Part shown: positions 46,845 through 54,165 of the stretch, piece after piece
How positions within the stretch are numbered: position 1 is the stretch's first letter
How the letters are laid out: every line of letters starts with the position of its first letter
Source: Anniella stebbinsi
Taxonomy: Eukaryota; Chordata; Lepidosauria; Squamata; Anniellidae
Assembly (NCBI GenBank): GCA_029215795.1
Contig: JARDYH010000003.1
Coordinates: 173,984,382-174,048,381 of the forward strand
Reading direction: 5' to 3'
Length of the DNA: 64,000 nt
The notes under the pieces: generated by a model
Databases searched by the model: none
What the model was told of the DNA's origin: nothing
The model's input: the letters and a program-made list of their open reading frames with translations, nothing else
Translations under genes and position numbers: made by a program

Positions 46845-48874
46845 CAACAACAACAAATTAAACAAAGCCCTTTTTAAGACATGACTATATTGCATTTTTT
46901 TCTGTGCAAGGAAACTCTACTGGCCAAATTTAAGTCAAGAGAAACCAGTACAACTTTCACACACAGGTATATGAGTAACTTCCAGCCCCAGATGTGCATT
47001 TTATGCAATGATTCAGAGGTTAGTGTATCTCCAATGTTGTCACTGGTGCCCCACTATACAATATCCTCCCAAAATAGTCAGTTTACCATAAATTGTTTGC
47101 TTTCTGCAGATTAAAAATTGCACCGGATAACATGTGACTCCAGGTGAGAATAGACCTTTCCATCTAGGGTAACAAGATGGGGAAGTTGTTAACCCAGTTC
47201 AGTTTCTGCTTGCAGAGCTTGCCTGGACATGTCTGAACAGTCTGGGTTGATGAAACTTTTGGATCAAGATTCATTCAAAGTTTATTTAGACTTGGTCAGT
47301 TTATCCATGGTTAGAAATTAATGGACATCAACACATCCTACTTTTTCAAATTATATGCAAAATGCCTTCTGATAACCAGGATACAAGATGACGTCACCCC
47401 TGCATCACCTTTGCCCTTTCCAAAGGAATCACATGCCGCACCCTTACATCACCTTTTCCCTGCATCAGATGGCCTTTTCAAATACATATAACCTTATTAA
47501 TTCTCCTTGGTTGAAGAGTAAACCCTGCAGAACAATAAAGGAACAGCAGAGCAAAAAGACTCCCCCACAAAGTCTGTTTCAGTGCTAAGGATTTCACTGC
47601 CCTCTTACTCAGTACCTCTCTCAACAAGCCCCTGTGTATGTGGGTTTCAACCTGAGTGGGTTTCAAGCCAAGGGAGGCAGGGGAGGGAATACTTGCCCCT
47701 GGCTTCTCTGCCAAGGGTGGTAATGTGGTTTTGTTGGATACAAAATTACTCTATAACAACAACAATTATTATTTCACAACTTAGCTTGAAGGTTAAATAT
47801 TCCATTTTGACACCACATTCAAACAGAAAACACTGAAATGGTTACAGAGTTATACTTGCAAATAGAATTCTACTCTAATAGAACAGATCATAACTTTTCC
47901 TCTTTTCCCTGGAAGGTTTCTCTTCAGGTGTCACATGGCTAAACATTATTAAGAATCTCATCTTTGAATCAAGAAGTATCCAGTTCAAATCCTGATTTGG
48001 CTATGAACCCACTAGGGGGACTTTAGGCATGACAGTCCATTATAAGACACTTTTACTAAGAAGGGGGAAAACAGTGTCTGACTAAGACTCTCCAATCATT
48101 TATTAACCAAAACAGGAAAGAGGATGAGAAAGTTGGCTCAAATCTAGACATCCTCCTGAATCAATAAAGTTACTAGCCAGGATACTATGTCCTATCCTAT
48201 CCTATCCTATACGATCCAATCCAAAAAAAACAGAGGCAGATTGAGCAAGACAACCATTTGGCTTGCATAGAGAAGTGGGTGTAAAGGAGAGCAAAAACAG
48301 GAAAGGTTTGAATACCAGATAAGTATGGAAGACATAACAGAGGACTAATTCAAGGGAAACAAGAGAAGGGCGAGGGGAAAAACACACACACACAACACTT
48401 TTGAGCTTGATATTTTCTTAATTAGCTTACCTATAACTTATATTATTTCCTACTAATAAAGAAGGTTGGCAGGAATCTTACTTAAATGGAGGTTTATGCT
48501 CTGTGGGAAAACAAGAACTTTGTCCTTAGGCTTAAAGAAAATGATGCGGCTTCTCATTTTTCACAATGATGTTAGGATTTTTCATGTAGTCTTCCCCAAC
48601 CTGGCGCCCTCCAGATGTTTTAGACTTCAACTCCCATCAGCCCCAGCCAGCATGGCCAATGGTCATAGATGCTGAAAGTTGTCATCCGAAACATCTGGAG
48701 GGCACCAAGTTGGGAAAGGATGGGATATGGGATTTCTCTGGGTGACTAAAGTAAACCACACACCAGATCTTGCTGTACTGTGCGCTATTCCTCCACAGGC
48801 AGCTGCTTCAAAACAGCTATGTGCAGAAAGAGGTGCACATCCCCTGAATTTCCACATACAGGAAACATATAGCA

Positions 48875-48912
<38 letters not shown>

Positions 48913-51900
48913 ATTTATATACCATCCCATAGCCAAAGCTCTCTGGGCAGGTTACAAAGATATGTCTTAATGGGCCACATAAGCATATGTCTCTCTGACT
49001 GCAGCATCTCTGCTGCAAAAACTAAATAGAAAGTATTTGGAGCTACAAGAATAAGGTTACACCTTTTAAACATAAAAAGCTGTCATTGCCACACATCGAT
49101 CTGCTCAATATGATAATAAACATTCATTTTTAATATTCTGAGAGTGAAACTTCCAATAAGTTTCCCTGCTAAACCATTATGTTTCATTAGTGATCTTCTA
49201 AGATGGCAAATTTACTTAGAAGGAAAAGAAAATCCTAAGGAATTTGTGATGACTGATTCATCTATCTTGCCATGCTGTTCATTTTTTTATATGAATTCAG
49301 GTCCAGCTAAATTTAATATTTCAGGCTTGATGTGAGTGTTATATTGATAATGAATAACCAAATTACAAAGGATGTTGGACAATTGAGTTACGTGCAGACC
49401 CTGGGGCTATTATAGGCAGAAAAAATGTTGATAGCCAGAAAGTGATTCCATGGTCTAAAATAGGCAAGTGTCCAGTCATAGTCCCAAAGTTCCTTCAGAC
49501 TATGAGTTGGGGCTTCAACAATTCAACTCCCACTTATGACAAGAAGCAGAATCTGCTTATTGACCAGCTACCTCAACAAGTCCCTGATAAAGGCTGAGGG
49601 AGATTTCCCCCTCAAAAATTCCCTATTTTGAAAAGAAAATATTTTCAAGTCTATGCGAACAAAGATTTTCACATATTGGATTCAACTTGAACGATGAAAA
49701 TTTGGTGCCATGAACCACAGTAGCCCAGAAAAATAATTAAACATCCATAAAGGATTAAGGGTCTCTTTAAATGGATTTTTGTTTTCTTAGAAGTAACAGA
49801 AAACAAAGAGTTTAAAGCAAAGCTATCATGTTGATAAACAATGATGCATGTTAACCACAAGCGTTTTGCTAACAAGTTCATTATAGACTTGTAGAAGCAA
49901 CACCAAAGAGCATGGTCCTTGCGCAATGTATCAGGAGTTTAGATGTGATGTACATACCGGCCTTCTCTTGTATAGCAAGTATATAAAATGCAGAAGGTTG
50001 AGAACAAGGAACACTGTATTCCAAATCATTATATCCAGAGCACAACGGAAAAGTGTTGCCCAGATGATAAGAAGTGCACATCCTGCCAAAAATAAAAGGT
50101 GTCACATTACTATGCATATACACATACACTAGGGTGACCAGATACAATCCAGGTCAGGGCTCATGTAACTTTAACAGTTGTAGAGAAAAGGGAATTTCAG
50201 CCAGTGTCATTTGTATGCAATTAGTTCCTGGTGAAATTTCCTCTTCATCACAACAGTTAAAGTTGCAAGGGCCCTGCCTTCTTTTGTATCTGGTCACTCT
50301 AGTATAGTGCCTGCACCTTTAACTGTTGTGATGAAGAGGGAATTTCACCAGGAACTAATTGCATACAAATGACACTGGCTGAAATTCCCTTTTCTCTACA
50401 ACTGTTAAAGTTACATAAGCCCTGACCTGGATATTATCTGGTCACCCTAACATACACAACCCTCCATGCCCTCCCACCTTCAATCCAGAGAACTAGGAGT
50501 AAAGCAGGTGACTGTGACTGGTTTTCTTCAGCTTTCACAGTCAGCCATTCTAAGAAAAGAAACGGGGAAAGGGGGAAAAAAGAAAAGAAAAGGTCCCTTT
50601 AGTTTACTTCATAATAATATTTTAATAATTATATATGATTACCCCTCAGGGCAACTAAGTTCATACACTACCCCTTCGCTGGCATGAATCTGGACTGCCT
50701 GAGTAATCCACCACACCTCCAGTATAACACACGAAACAGTTATAAGCACATGTGGACAATTAATGTGATTTTTCTCCCGCAACAAAAAGTGTGGAGACTG
50801 TGGAGGTCATCTACATGTATGAAAGTCTCACACATTACACTGGAGGCATAACAGGAAAATGCAGCTGTTCATTTACTTATTTAAAATATTTATAGGCCAC
50901 TTTTCTATTAAAATCAAATATCTGTAGCTCACAAAAAACAAAAACAAACCCTGTATCAAACAACAGTCATTGACCTGGTTTGCGAGACACAACAACCCAT
51001 GGTGGTCTATCAGTCTTGTTTGTTTCAGGGTAGCTTGTCATGATGTCCAAACCCAGTGCAGTTTCATCAGCATGGTTTATTAACCATGCACAAGCCACCC
51101 TGAGAACCCATAGCTTGGTATTGGGTTGTTCAGGGTGGCTTGTTGTGATGTCTGAACTCGGCAGAGCTGCTTGTGCAATTTTTGTCAGAAAAAGCTACAG
51201 AGCAGCCTGGCAACAGCAGCAAAAAAATTGGTAGCTCCTCACATTCTCACTAATGGTATCCCTCTCTATTACATCTTGAGATGACATTACTCAGTCACCT
51301 CCCTAGACAGCATCACCCTTTTCCCTACCTTCAGGGAGAGTTGCGCAAATGTAATGGTTTTTTTCCACCTTCGGGTAGATTTGCCCAAATTTAACTTTAC
51401 TTTTTACTTTTTTAACTCTCAAAGAGATTTATGCAAACAAATACTGCGTATAAGCTGTAGTTGCTGAACTTTAGCGAATTTGCACAAATCTCTCCAAAGC
51501 TGAAAAAAATAACTTTAAATTAGTGCAAATCTTCCCAAAGGTAAAAACAAATCTAGGGGGAAAAATGTACTCCACTAATGAGCATATTTGCACTCATTAA
51601 CAAGGTAGGCTGCTGAAGTGTTGCCGTAAAGGTTCATTGGATACAAGGTTGGAACAGGTGAGAGAACTAATGGGGAAACAAGCCATGGGCAGCCAAGGAG
51701 CATTTAATCCTCTGTAGAGAGTAATGTGGGTTAGTGAGTGAACAACCAACCCACCTTAAGCTATTTTTAGGGTGGCTTATTGTGAAAACTGGCCCATTAA
51801 GTAAAAATACTGATCCAGTTCGAACGCAACAGCAAATTGTGCACCAGTAGGAGGAGCAGGCAGGCTGAGTAGGTATGCCAGCCACCTCCACTTTTAATCA

Positions 51901-53018
51901 ACAACCTACGATCAGCTGGGTTGTGAGTATAATATGCAAACTTGGAATGCTGGGTTGTTTAGGGGCTAAACAAACCAGTGGGTAATCCATGGTTTATTGT
52001 TAGGGTAAGTGCTGGGTTGTTTAGGACCCAAACAACACAGCATTCCAAGTTCACACATCACAGTCAGCAACCTTTGACCCAGCCAGATTGTAGGCTGTTG
52101 ATTAAAAGTGGAAGCAAGAAGTATGTGGGAGGCAGCGTGCCCGCTCACACGCTCCTTGCTGTAATGTACAAACAAGGCCATAAACTTACGAGATGGGAAT
52201 GATAAAAAGTTAGAATAAATCAGTATAGCAGCAATAAGAATTCAATAAAACCATGCTCACAGAAAAACAGAATGACCACAGAGGCCACAATCCTATACAC
52301 ATACCTATGAGTACGTCTCATTGAAGTTAGTGGGACTTAGTTCTGAGTAGACATGCATAGGATTGCACAGCAAATATCTTAAGTGTGCAAAAAAACCCTC
52401 CGATACTCTGGAAAGGGCATTCCACTAGTGGAACTGAAAAAAGCCTCTCCCTGGTTACCACTCATGCAAACTCACCCGGTGGGGCCACCCACTGAAAAAT
52501 TCCAATCTAAAGCGATGTTTCTATCTCCAAGGCTACAGAGAGGTCATGTATGAGCAAGGTTTACCTGTGCGTTCCAGTTGGGTTTTAAATTCTTCCAATG
52601 CCAAACCACAGAATCCTGTGCTGCATGGCAAATTGCTTCTGAAACATATGAGAGTTTCAAAAGCAGTTTGTGATGTAGCATGGAAGAAAAGGGAGGGGTG
52701 GTGTTCAACAAAGCAAAACCTATTTTTCATACAGTTTGGAATTTCTAAAAGAATCCAATTCCTCAGAGTGTGATTTATAATATTGTGTGGCCTACCTATT
52801 GTTAGCATGGCTCGTAGGACAATCATATGAAGATAGAAAGTGGTTGGAATAACCAATCCAACTGCAAAACAAATATTGGCCATATGAAAGACGAGATGAT
52901 GAATTTCTCTCCAGTTTTCACACATGGTTTCATTCAAAGGCACAGAGGTAGCATTTCTCAGATCTGGGATGTAACTCAGAGGGGTCACTGTGATTGAACT
53001 AGCTTCCATAGTGTTCAT
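31090..53018 (-). CDS. BVES: BVES / POPDC1, complete coding region (7 coding exons)
   Basis: Blood vessel epicardial substance (Popeye domain protein 1) is a plasma-membrane glycoprotein of heart, skeletal muscle and epithelia. It binds cAMP through its cytoplasmic Popeye domain and affects TREK-1 channels, pacemaking and cell contacts. Joined exons 53018-52796, 50082-49958, 46791-46604, 43326-43218, 39768-39601, 37727-37586 and 31199-31090 give 1065 nt, 354 residues plus stop; human is about 360. Every junction is GT-AG and every phase agrees. Layout: a short extracellular N-terminus with two N-glycosylation sequons (N22, N29), three membrane helices at about 40-62, 68-88 and 92-112, and the Popeye domain at about 115-270. 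The phosphate-binding cassette is FIDSPE at 197-202 and FQVS at 214-217. The tail is Ser- and acid-rich. Position 217 is Ser where FQVT is usual. No break or premature stop was seen. Confidence 0.95.
31438..31550. mobile_element. Palindromic MITE, GGTGCCCTCCA family
   Basis: CCTTTCCTAACCTGGTGCCT and TCCAGAAGTGCTAGCTATAA are mirrored by GTTAGTTGTAGTTCAACACA and CCTAGAGGTTAGAGAAGGC. In BVES intron 7. Confidence 0.7.
31564..31607. repeat. Perfect 19-bp inverted repeat with 6-base loop
   Basis: Arm AAATGTTCATTTAGAACTT at 31564-31582, loop TTACAT, and the exact reverse complement at 31589-31607. Confidence 0.95.
31736..31785. repeat. Dispersed repeat fragment (AATCCTATGCAT family)
   Basis: AGTGCAATCCTATGCATGGC and CAGTTCCATTGAGTTG resemble the family at 52282-52372. 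Confidence 0.4.
31788..31918. mobile_element. Palindromic MITE, GGTGCCCTCCA family (well preserved)
   Basis: TTCTCCAACTGGTGCACATA, ATGTTTTGGACTACAACTCC and CAGCATTCTTGATCATTGGC at the left. GCTGAGGCTGATGGGAGTCA and AACATCTGGAGGGTGCCAGA at the right. Full hairpin of about 130 bp, in BVES intron 7. Confidence 0.85.
32703..32825 (+). pseudogene. Tc1 transposase N-terminal fragment
   Basis: MKTKELTK, a stop, then [20 protein letters not shown] and STVKSII: the start of the paired-type helix-turn-helix DNA-binding domain of Tc1 transposases. The stop codon and the LINE that follows leave it dead. Confidence 0.75.
32725..32825. repeat. Left copy of about 100-bp direct repeat flanking the LINE
   Basis: AAATAAGTCTGGGATAAAGT through AGCACTGTTAAATCCATTATT. 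It is repeated at 34487-34588 with roughly 12% differences. Both copies are Tc1 sequence. They read as a very long target-site duplication. Confidence 0.8.
32826..34486 (+). mobile_element. L2-like LINE inserted in the Tc1 element
   Basis: A 5'-truncated LINE of about 1.66 kb ending in an (ATT)n tail at 34434-34484. Recognisable ORF2 blocks are [29 protein letters not shown], then in another frame [17 protein letters not shown], then [44 protein letters not shown] and a long C-terminal domain ending [19 protein letters not shown]. Between LLDLS and IGGTVL the segment with the first catalytic Asp (AFDT box) is missing. Related to but distinct from the copy at 22800-24200. Confidence 0.88.
34434..34484. 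repeat. (ATT)n microsatellite, LINE tail
   Basis: About 16 ATT units follow GAGGCGGGTAATAATTATTA at the 3' end of the L2-like LINE. A simple-repeat tail is normal for this clade. Confidence 0.95.
34487..34588. repeat. Right copy of about 100-bp direct repeat flanking the LINE
   Basis: ACAAGTCCGGGATAAAGTTC through AGCACTGTTAAATCCATTATT. It continues into the rest of the Tc1 transposase gene, so this copy holds the original reading frame. Confidence 0.8.
34589..35470 (+). pseudogene. Tc1 transposase C-terminal part, catalytic residues lost
   Basis: The open part at 34676-35170 carries [59 protein letters not shown] and [15 protein letters not shown]. Further codons read [19 protein letters not shown], a stop, then [16 protein letters not shown]. 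In active Tc1 transposases the first catalytic Asp lies in WSDETK and the second in a QQDN box. Here they read WSGETK and QHNN, so both are lost, while the downstream DFNPIEN box with the Glu remains. Several stops confirm a pseudogene. Confidence 0.85.
35695..35835. mobile_element. Palindromic MITE, GGTGCCCTCCA family
   Basis: TTTTCCAACTTGAAGCCCTC, GATTACAACTTCCAGCATTC, CTGACTATTGGCTATTCTGG, then GAGTTGAAGGCCAAAACATC and TGGAGGGCACCAGATTGTGG. Hairpin of about 135 bp. Confidence 0.8.
36588..36660. repeat. Dispersed repeat fragment (AAGACCCACTGAA family)
   Basis: GCTGCAAAGCTATGCAAGCT followed by CTCAGAATAAGACCCACTGA resembles, with many changes, the family at 52282-52372. Confidence 0.4.
37281..37363. 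repeat. Compound (GACA)n(CA)n microsatellite
   Basis: About twelve GACA units (37283-37330) pass directly into about sixteen CA units. In BVES intron 7, 220 bases beyond the end of exon 7. Confidence 0.97.
37586..37727 (-). CDS. BVES: BVES coding exon 7 (residues 272-318)
   Basis: The acceptor TTCTTTACAG lies just above 37727 and the donor GTGAGT just below 37586. It encodes [40 protein letters not shown] and TSTGSSI. This is the Ser- and acid-rich region after the Popeye domain, including the conserved MRNS.ASSSD and FLRGTS. If the donor were not used, translation would read on for 17 codons ([18 protein letters not shown]) to a stop, giving an alternative short tail. Confidence 0.93.
37905..38254. 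mobile_element. Large palindromic MITE, about 350 bp
   Basis: Left landmarks GGCTGCTCCCTCCCCACC, CATTTGCATTATTCTCC and GGGTTGGCATATCATCCGAA are mirrored by the reverse complement of the right side: GGCTGCTCCCCTGCATGC, TATTTGCATTGTCCTCC and GGGTTGGCATGTCGTCCAAA. The centre is near 38085. In BVES intron 6, about 180 bases upstream of the exon 7 acceptor. Confidence 0.75.
38741..38965 (+). repeat. SINE-like dispersed repeat (GTCCATCTAGTCCAGCA family)
   Basis: GAACATAAGAAGAGCCCTGC, AGATCAGACCAAGGGTCCAT, CAAGCAGGACACAGTGCATA and AACAACTGGTGCATATATGT. Best-preserved 5' part of the family in the window. In BVES intron 6. Confidence 0.8.
39397..39435. repeat. (AT)n microsatellite
   Basis: About 19 TA units in BVES intron 6. 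Confidence 0.95.
39601..39768 (-). CDS. BVES: BVES coding exon 6 (residues 216-271)
   Basis: Acceptor CTTCATAG above 39768, donor GTAAGCC below 39601, 56 whole codons. It encodes [40 protein letters not shown] and [16 protein letters not shown], the C-terminal part of the Popeye domain. The FQVT motif, which helps form the cAMP pocket, is split across this junction and reads FQVS here. Confidence 0.96.
39868..39952. repeat. 85-bp hairpin upstream of BVES exon 6
   Basis: GATGTGGTGTTTCATAGGATA at the left pairs with TATCCTATGAAATATCCCATC at the right, around a loop of about 30 bases that itself contains ACAAGTGTATC. It lies 100 bases upstream of the exon 6 acceptor. Confidence 0.75.
40187..40312. 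mobile_element. Palindromic MITE, GGTGCCCTCCA family
   Basis: CTTCCCCAATCTGGTGACCT and CCAGATGCAACTCTTATAAT are mirrored by ATTATGGGAGTTGCAATCCA and TCTGGAGGGCACCAGGTTGA. In BVES intron 5. Confidence 0.85.
40455..40580 (-). repeat. LINE 3' tail fragment
   Basis: On the minus strand, GTAAACTGCCCAGAGAGCTC, CAGCTATTGGGCAGTATAAA and AATAAATAAATAAATT form the 3' end of an L2/CR1-type LINE or its SINE partner. The same ending is at 48866-48960 and 54752-54800. Confidence 0.6.
42261..42280. repeat. Poly-G tract
   Basis: A run of about 17 G after GTGGC, in BVES intron 5. Confidence 0.9.
42507..42813. mobile_element. Compound palindromic MITE (TGACCAGATA family), about 305 bp
   Basis: The outer ends TGACCAGATAAAATCCAGGT (left) and the reverse complement of the right end, TGACCAGATAAAATCCAGGT, are identical for 20 bases. 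Inside, CATTTGTATGCAATTAGTTC, CCTGGTGAAATTCCCTCTTC and CAACTGTTAAAG recur inverted in the second half. It would fold as one long hairpin. Lies in BVES intron 5. Further copies at 50131-50449 and 58352-59010. Confidence 0.85.
43218..43326 (-). CDS. BVES: BVES coding exon 5 (residues 179-215)
   Basis: Acceptor TTATCATCAG above 43326, donor GTATGT below 43218. The first base completes Lys179. It encodes [20 protein letters not shown] then [16 protein letters not shown]. This holds FIDSPE, the conserved motif of the Popeye phosphate-binding cassette that contacts cAMP. Confidence 0.97.
45339..45367. repeat. (GA)n microsatellite
   Basis: About 14 GA units in BVES intron 4. Confidence 0.95.
45945..46200. 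mobile_element. Probable hairpin MITE, diverged
   Basis: GGCTGTTCTCATGACACTAG, TGCCATTTTGAATATGCAAC, GGGGTTGTTGTCTCATGCAA, GGGGGTTAACCTAGGGTTAT and GTGGTTGCATGACACAAC. The wording is close to one arm of the palindrome at 15450-15846, but the symmetry is weak. Confidence 0.45.
46604..46791 (-). CDS. BVES: BVES coding exon 4 (residues 117-178)
   Basis: Acceptor TTGTGTTCCAG above 46791, donor GTATGTG below 46604. It encodes [60 protein letters not shown] and KGK. This is the start of the Popeye domain after the third membrane helix. Oddly, the region where a pyrimidine tract is expected is a triplet microsatellite (see 46801-46857). Confidence 0.97.
46801..46857. repeat. (AAT)n(AAC)n microsatellite at BVES exon 4 acceptor
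   Basis: About 13-14 AAT units followed by 5 AAC units on the + strand. On the transcribed minus strand this reads (TTG)n(TTA)n and ends only nine bases before the first exon base. Confidence 0.97.
48188..48209. repeat. (TATCC)n short tandem repeat
   Basis: About four CCTAT units. Confidence 0.85.
48588..48722. mobile_element. Palindromic MITE, GGTGCCCTCCA family (best preserved)
   Basis: CCCCAACCTGGCGCCCTCCA, ATGTTTTAGACTTCAACTCC, CATCAGCCCCAGCCAGCATG, then GTTGTCATCCGAAACATCTG and GAGGGCACCAAGTTGGGAAA. Close to what appears to be the family consensus. In BVES intron 3. Confidence 0.85.
48866..48960 (-). repeat. LINE 3' tail with (ATT)n
   Basis: About 15 ATT units (48866-48912) adjoin ACATTTATATACCATCCCAT and AGCCAAAGCTCTCTGGGCAG. 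On the minus strand this is a LINE 3' end with a triplet tail. Confidence 0.7.
49958..50082 (-). CDS. BVES: BVES coding exon 3 (residues 75-116)
   Basis: Acceptor TTTTTGGCAG above 50082, donor GTATGTAC below 49958. The first two bases complete Gly75. It encodes [40 protein letters not shown] and P: the second and third membrane helices and the basic stop-transfer end. Confidence 0.96.
50131..50449. mobile_element. Compound palindromic MITE (TGACCAGATA family), about 318 bp
   Basis: Starts TAGGGTGACCAGATACAATC and ends (reverse complement) TAGGGTGACCAGATAATATC. The halves mirror each other through CTTTAACAGTTGTAGAGAAA, AGGGAATTTCAGCCAGTGTC and ATTTGTATGCAATTAGTTCC, with the centre near 50300. 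Its inner edge is 49 bases from the BVES exon 3 acceptor. Confidence 0.9.
50875..50960 (-). repeat. Possible LINE 3' tail
   Basis: On the minus strand, AGAAAAGTGGCCTATAAATA with TTTTAAATAAGTAAATG has the usual LINE end pattern. Confidence 0.45.
50970..51170. mobile_element. Probable hairpin MITE
   Basis: CAGGGTAGCTTGTCATGATG then TCCAAACCCAGTGCAG, a middle GGTTTATTAACCATGCACAAG, and CAGGGTGGCTTGTTGTGATG then TCTGAACTCGG. Part direct, part inverted repetition. Boundaries unclear. In BVES intron 2. Confidence 0.45.
51325..51550. repeat. Imperfect palindromic repeat
   Basis: CACCTTCGGGTAGATTTGCC then CAAATTTAACTTTAC is mirrored by AACTTTAAATTAGTGCAAAT then CTTCCCAAAGGTAAAAAC. Another unit, TTTGCACAAATCTCTCCAAAG, lies between. 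Confidence 0.6.
51888..52112. mobile_element. Palindromic MITE, about 225 bp
   Basis: CCACTTTTAATCAACAACCT, CAAACTTGGAATGCTGGGTT and GTTTAGGGGCTAAACAA at the left. The reverse complement of the right side gives CCACTTTTAATCAACAGCCT, TGAACTTGGAATGCTGTGTT and GTTTGGGTCCTAAACAA. In BVES intron 2. Confidence 0.8.
52282..52372. repeat. Dispersed repeat, TGGGACTTAGTTCTGAGTAG type
   Basis: ACAATCCTATACACATACCT, GAGTACGTCTCATTGAAGTT, AGTGGGACTTAGTTCTGAGT and AGACATGCATAGGATTGCAC. A very frequent short repeat of lizard genomes, partly palindromic (ATCCTATAC at one end, ATAGGATTG at the other). Confidence 0.75.
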
Positions 53019-53029
53019 CTTGAAGTTGC
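52796..53029 (-). CDS. BVES: BVES exon 2, first coding exon (ATG at 53018; residues 1-74)
   Basis: The acceptor ATATTGACAG precedes 53029. Eleven bases of 5' UTR (GCAACTTCAAG) lead to ATG at 53018. This ATG is chosen over the next one (53009) because the protein then begins MN, as in other BVES proteins. It encodes the extracellular N-terminus with sequons NAT (22-24) and NET (29-31), then [19 protein letters not shown] and [20 protein letters not shown], the first membrane helix. The donor GTAGGCC follows an ATAG end (phase 1). The [13 protein letters not shown] block is nearly invariant in vertebrate BVES, while the first 32 residues are free to vary. Confidence 0.97.
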
Positions 53030-53895
53030 CTGTCAATATTAAAATATCATTAAAATAAGTAGAAAAATACAACATAGTGGCACACACACTTGCAAGCTTG
53101 AATCACTAAGTTTTATTCTTCAACAGATTCAAAAGTATTTGTGTCCTGGATCTACAAGTTCAGATCCTCAGAGCTTAAAACACATTGGGAAAAAAAATCA
53201 GTTGTGTGTCCATGTGATCACTCTATTTTTAAATGATATTCATTAAAACTGACCGAAGATATTTTGTGACATAAAAATTCAAATGGTACACCCCATCTAA
53301 CACCTTTCTATATGCATGAAAGATATTCAGCAAAACGATCTGTGCACAGAAGTATGCTTTAGCATGGAGTACTTAAAAATAAAGTTGTTCACCTTATCTA
53401 TCCCACACCTATCAAGCGACCATGTAGCAGTGGCATTCAGCAATAGTACTAAATATAGCATTTATTACAATGCCGGAAAGCAGATAGTAAGAGGTGAAAG
53501 ACTGCACAATTTTTCTGACAGCTAATTTTAAAGTGCAGCAGAAGTAGGTTTACTTTATCTTCTAACATGACAAAAGTACAGATAACGTATTTTCCTCCTC
53601 AGCAGAATTGCCCATGTATGGACATAAGAGAGGAACACTTCTTAATCAAATATACAACCAGTCCCAGGATTAACGCTAGCTCCTTGTTTCCATAACGTAT
53701 TCATTTGCTTAACTGTTCTTGTTCTGTTTTAATTATTTTTTCTTGTTTGTATTCAAGTGCTTAAACATCTCACTCTATGCAATTGTACTTTTTACTGCTT
53801 GTTAACACTAATGTTAAAATATCGCAAATATATCAATTGACAATACGGAGCTTTTTAGTCTTATTCATATTTTGTAAAACTATGATGCACTTAAA

Positions 53896-54083
53896 GAACA
53901 TAGGAAGCTACCTTATACTGAGTCAGACCATGGGTCTATCTAGCCCAGTATTGTGGACACTGACTGGCAGCAGCTCTCGAGGGATCCAGGCATGAGATTT
54001 TCCAGCCCTACCTGGAGATGCCAAGAATCTAACCTGGGATGTTCTGCATGCAAAGCAGATGTTCTACCACTGAGCTAGGATCC
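53896..54083 (-). mobile_element. tRNA-derived SINE
   Basis: On the minus strand 54083-54012 folds like a tRNA: GGATCCTAGCTCAGTGGTAG with an intact A box (TAGCTCAGTGG), a TTTGCATGC anticodon-arm segment, a degraded B box (GGTTAGATTCT), and an end at GGCATCTCCA. The body follows to GCTTCCTATGTTC. The tRNA-Ala-like head is a SINE promoter and not a working tRNA gene. Confidence 0.8.
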
Positions 54084-54165
54084 TTCCTTTAGAAAACTTA
54101 GTTGACTAACTCAATTGACATATAGTTTACCTTCTATTGGTTAGCCAATTAAACTTAGGTACACT

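Noticed and set aside
48679..49029. Plus-strand frame with a run of Tyr, and the opposite frame with a run of Asn
   Set aside because: Translation of an (ATT)n microsatellite.
52533..53087. 184-codon minus-strand frame treated as one exon
   Set aside because: Only 52796-53018 is BVES coding sequence; before it is an acceptor and after it a GT donor. The rest is intron read-through.
54012..54083. A functional tRNA gene on the minus strand
   Set aside because: The B box is degraded (GGTTAGATTCT), the stems are mispaired, and a SINE body follows; it is a tRNA-derived SINE head.
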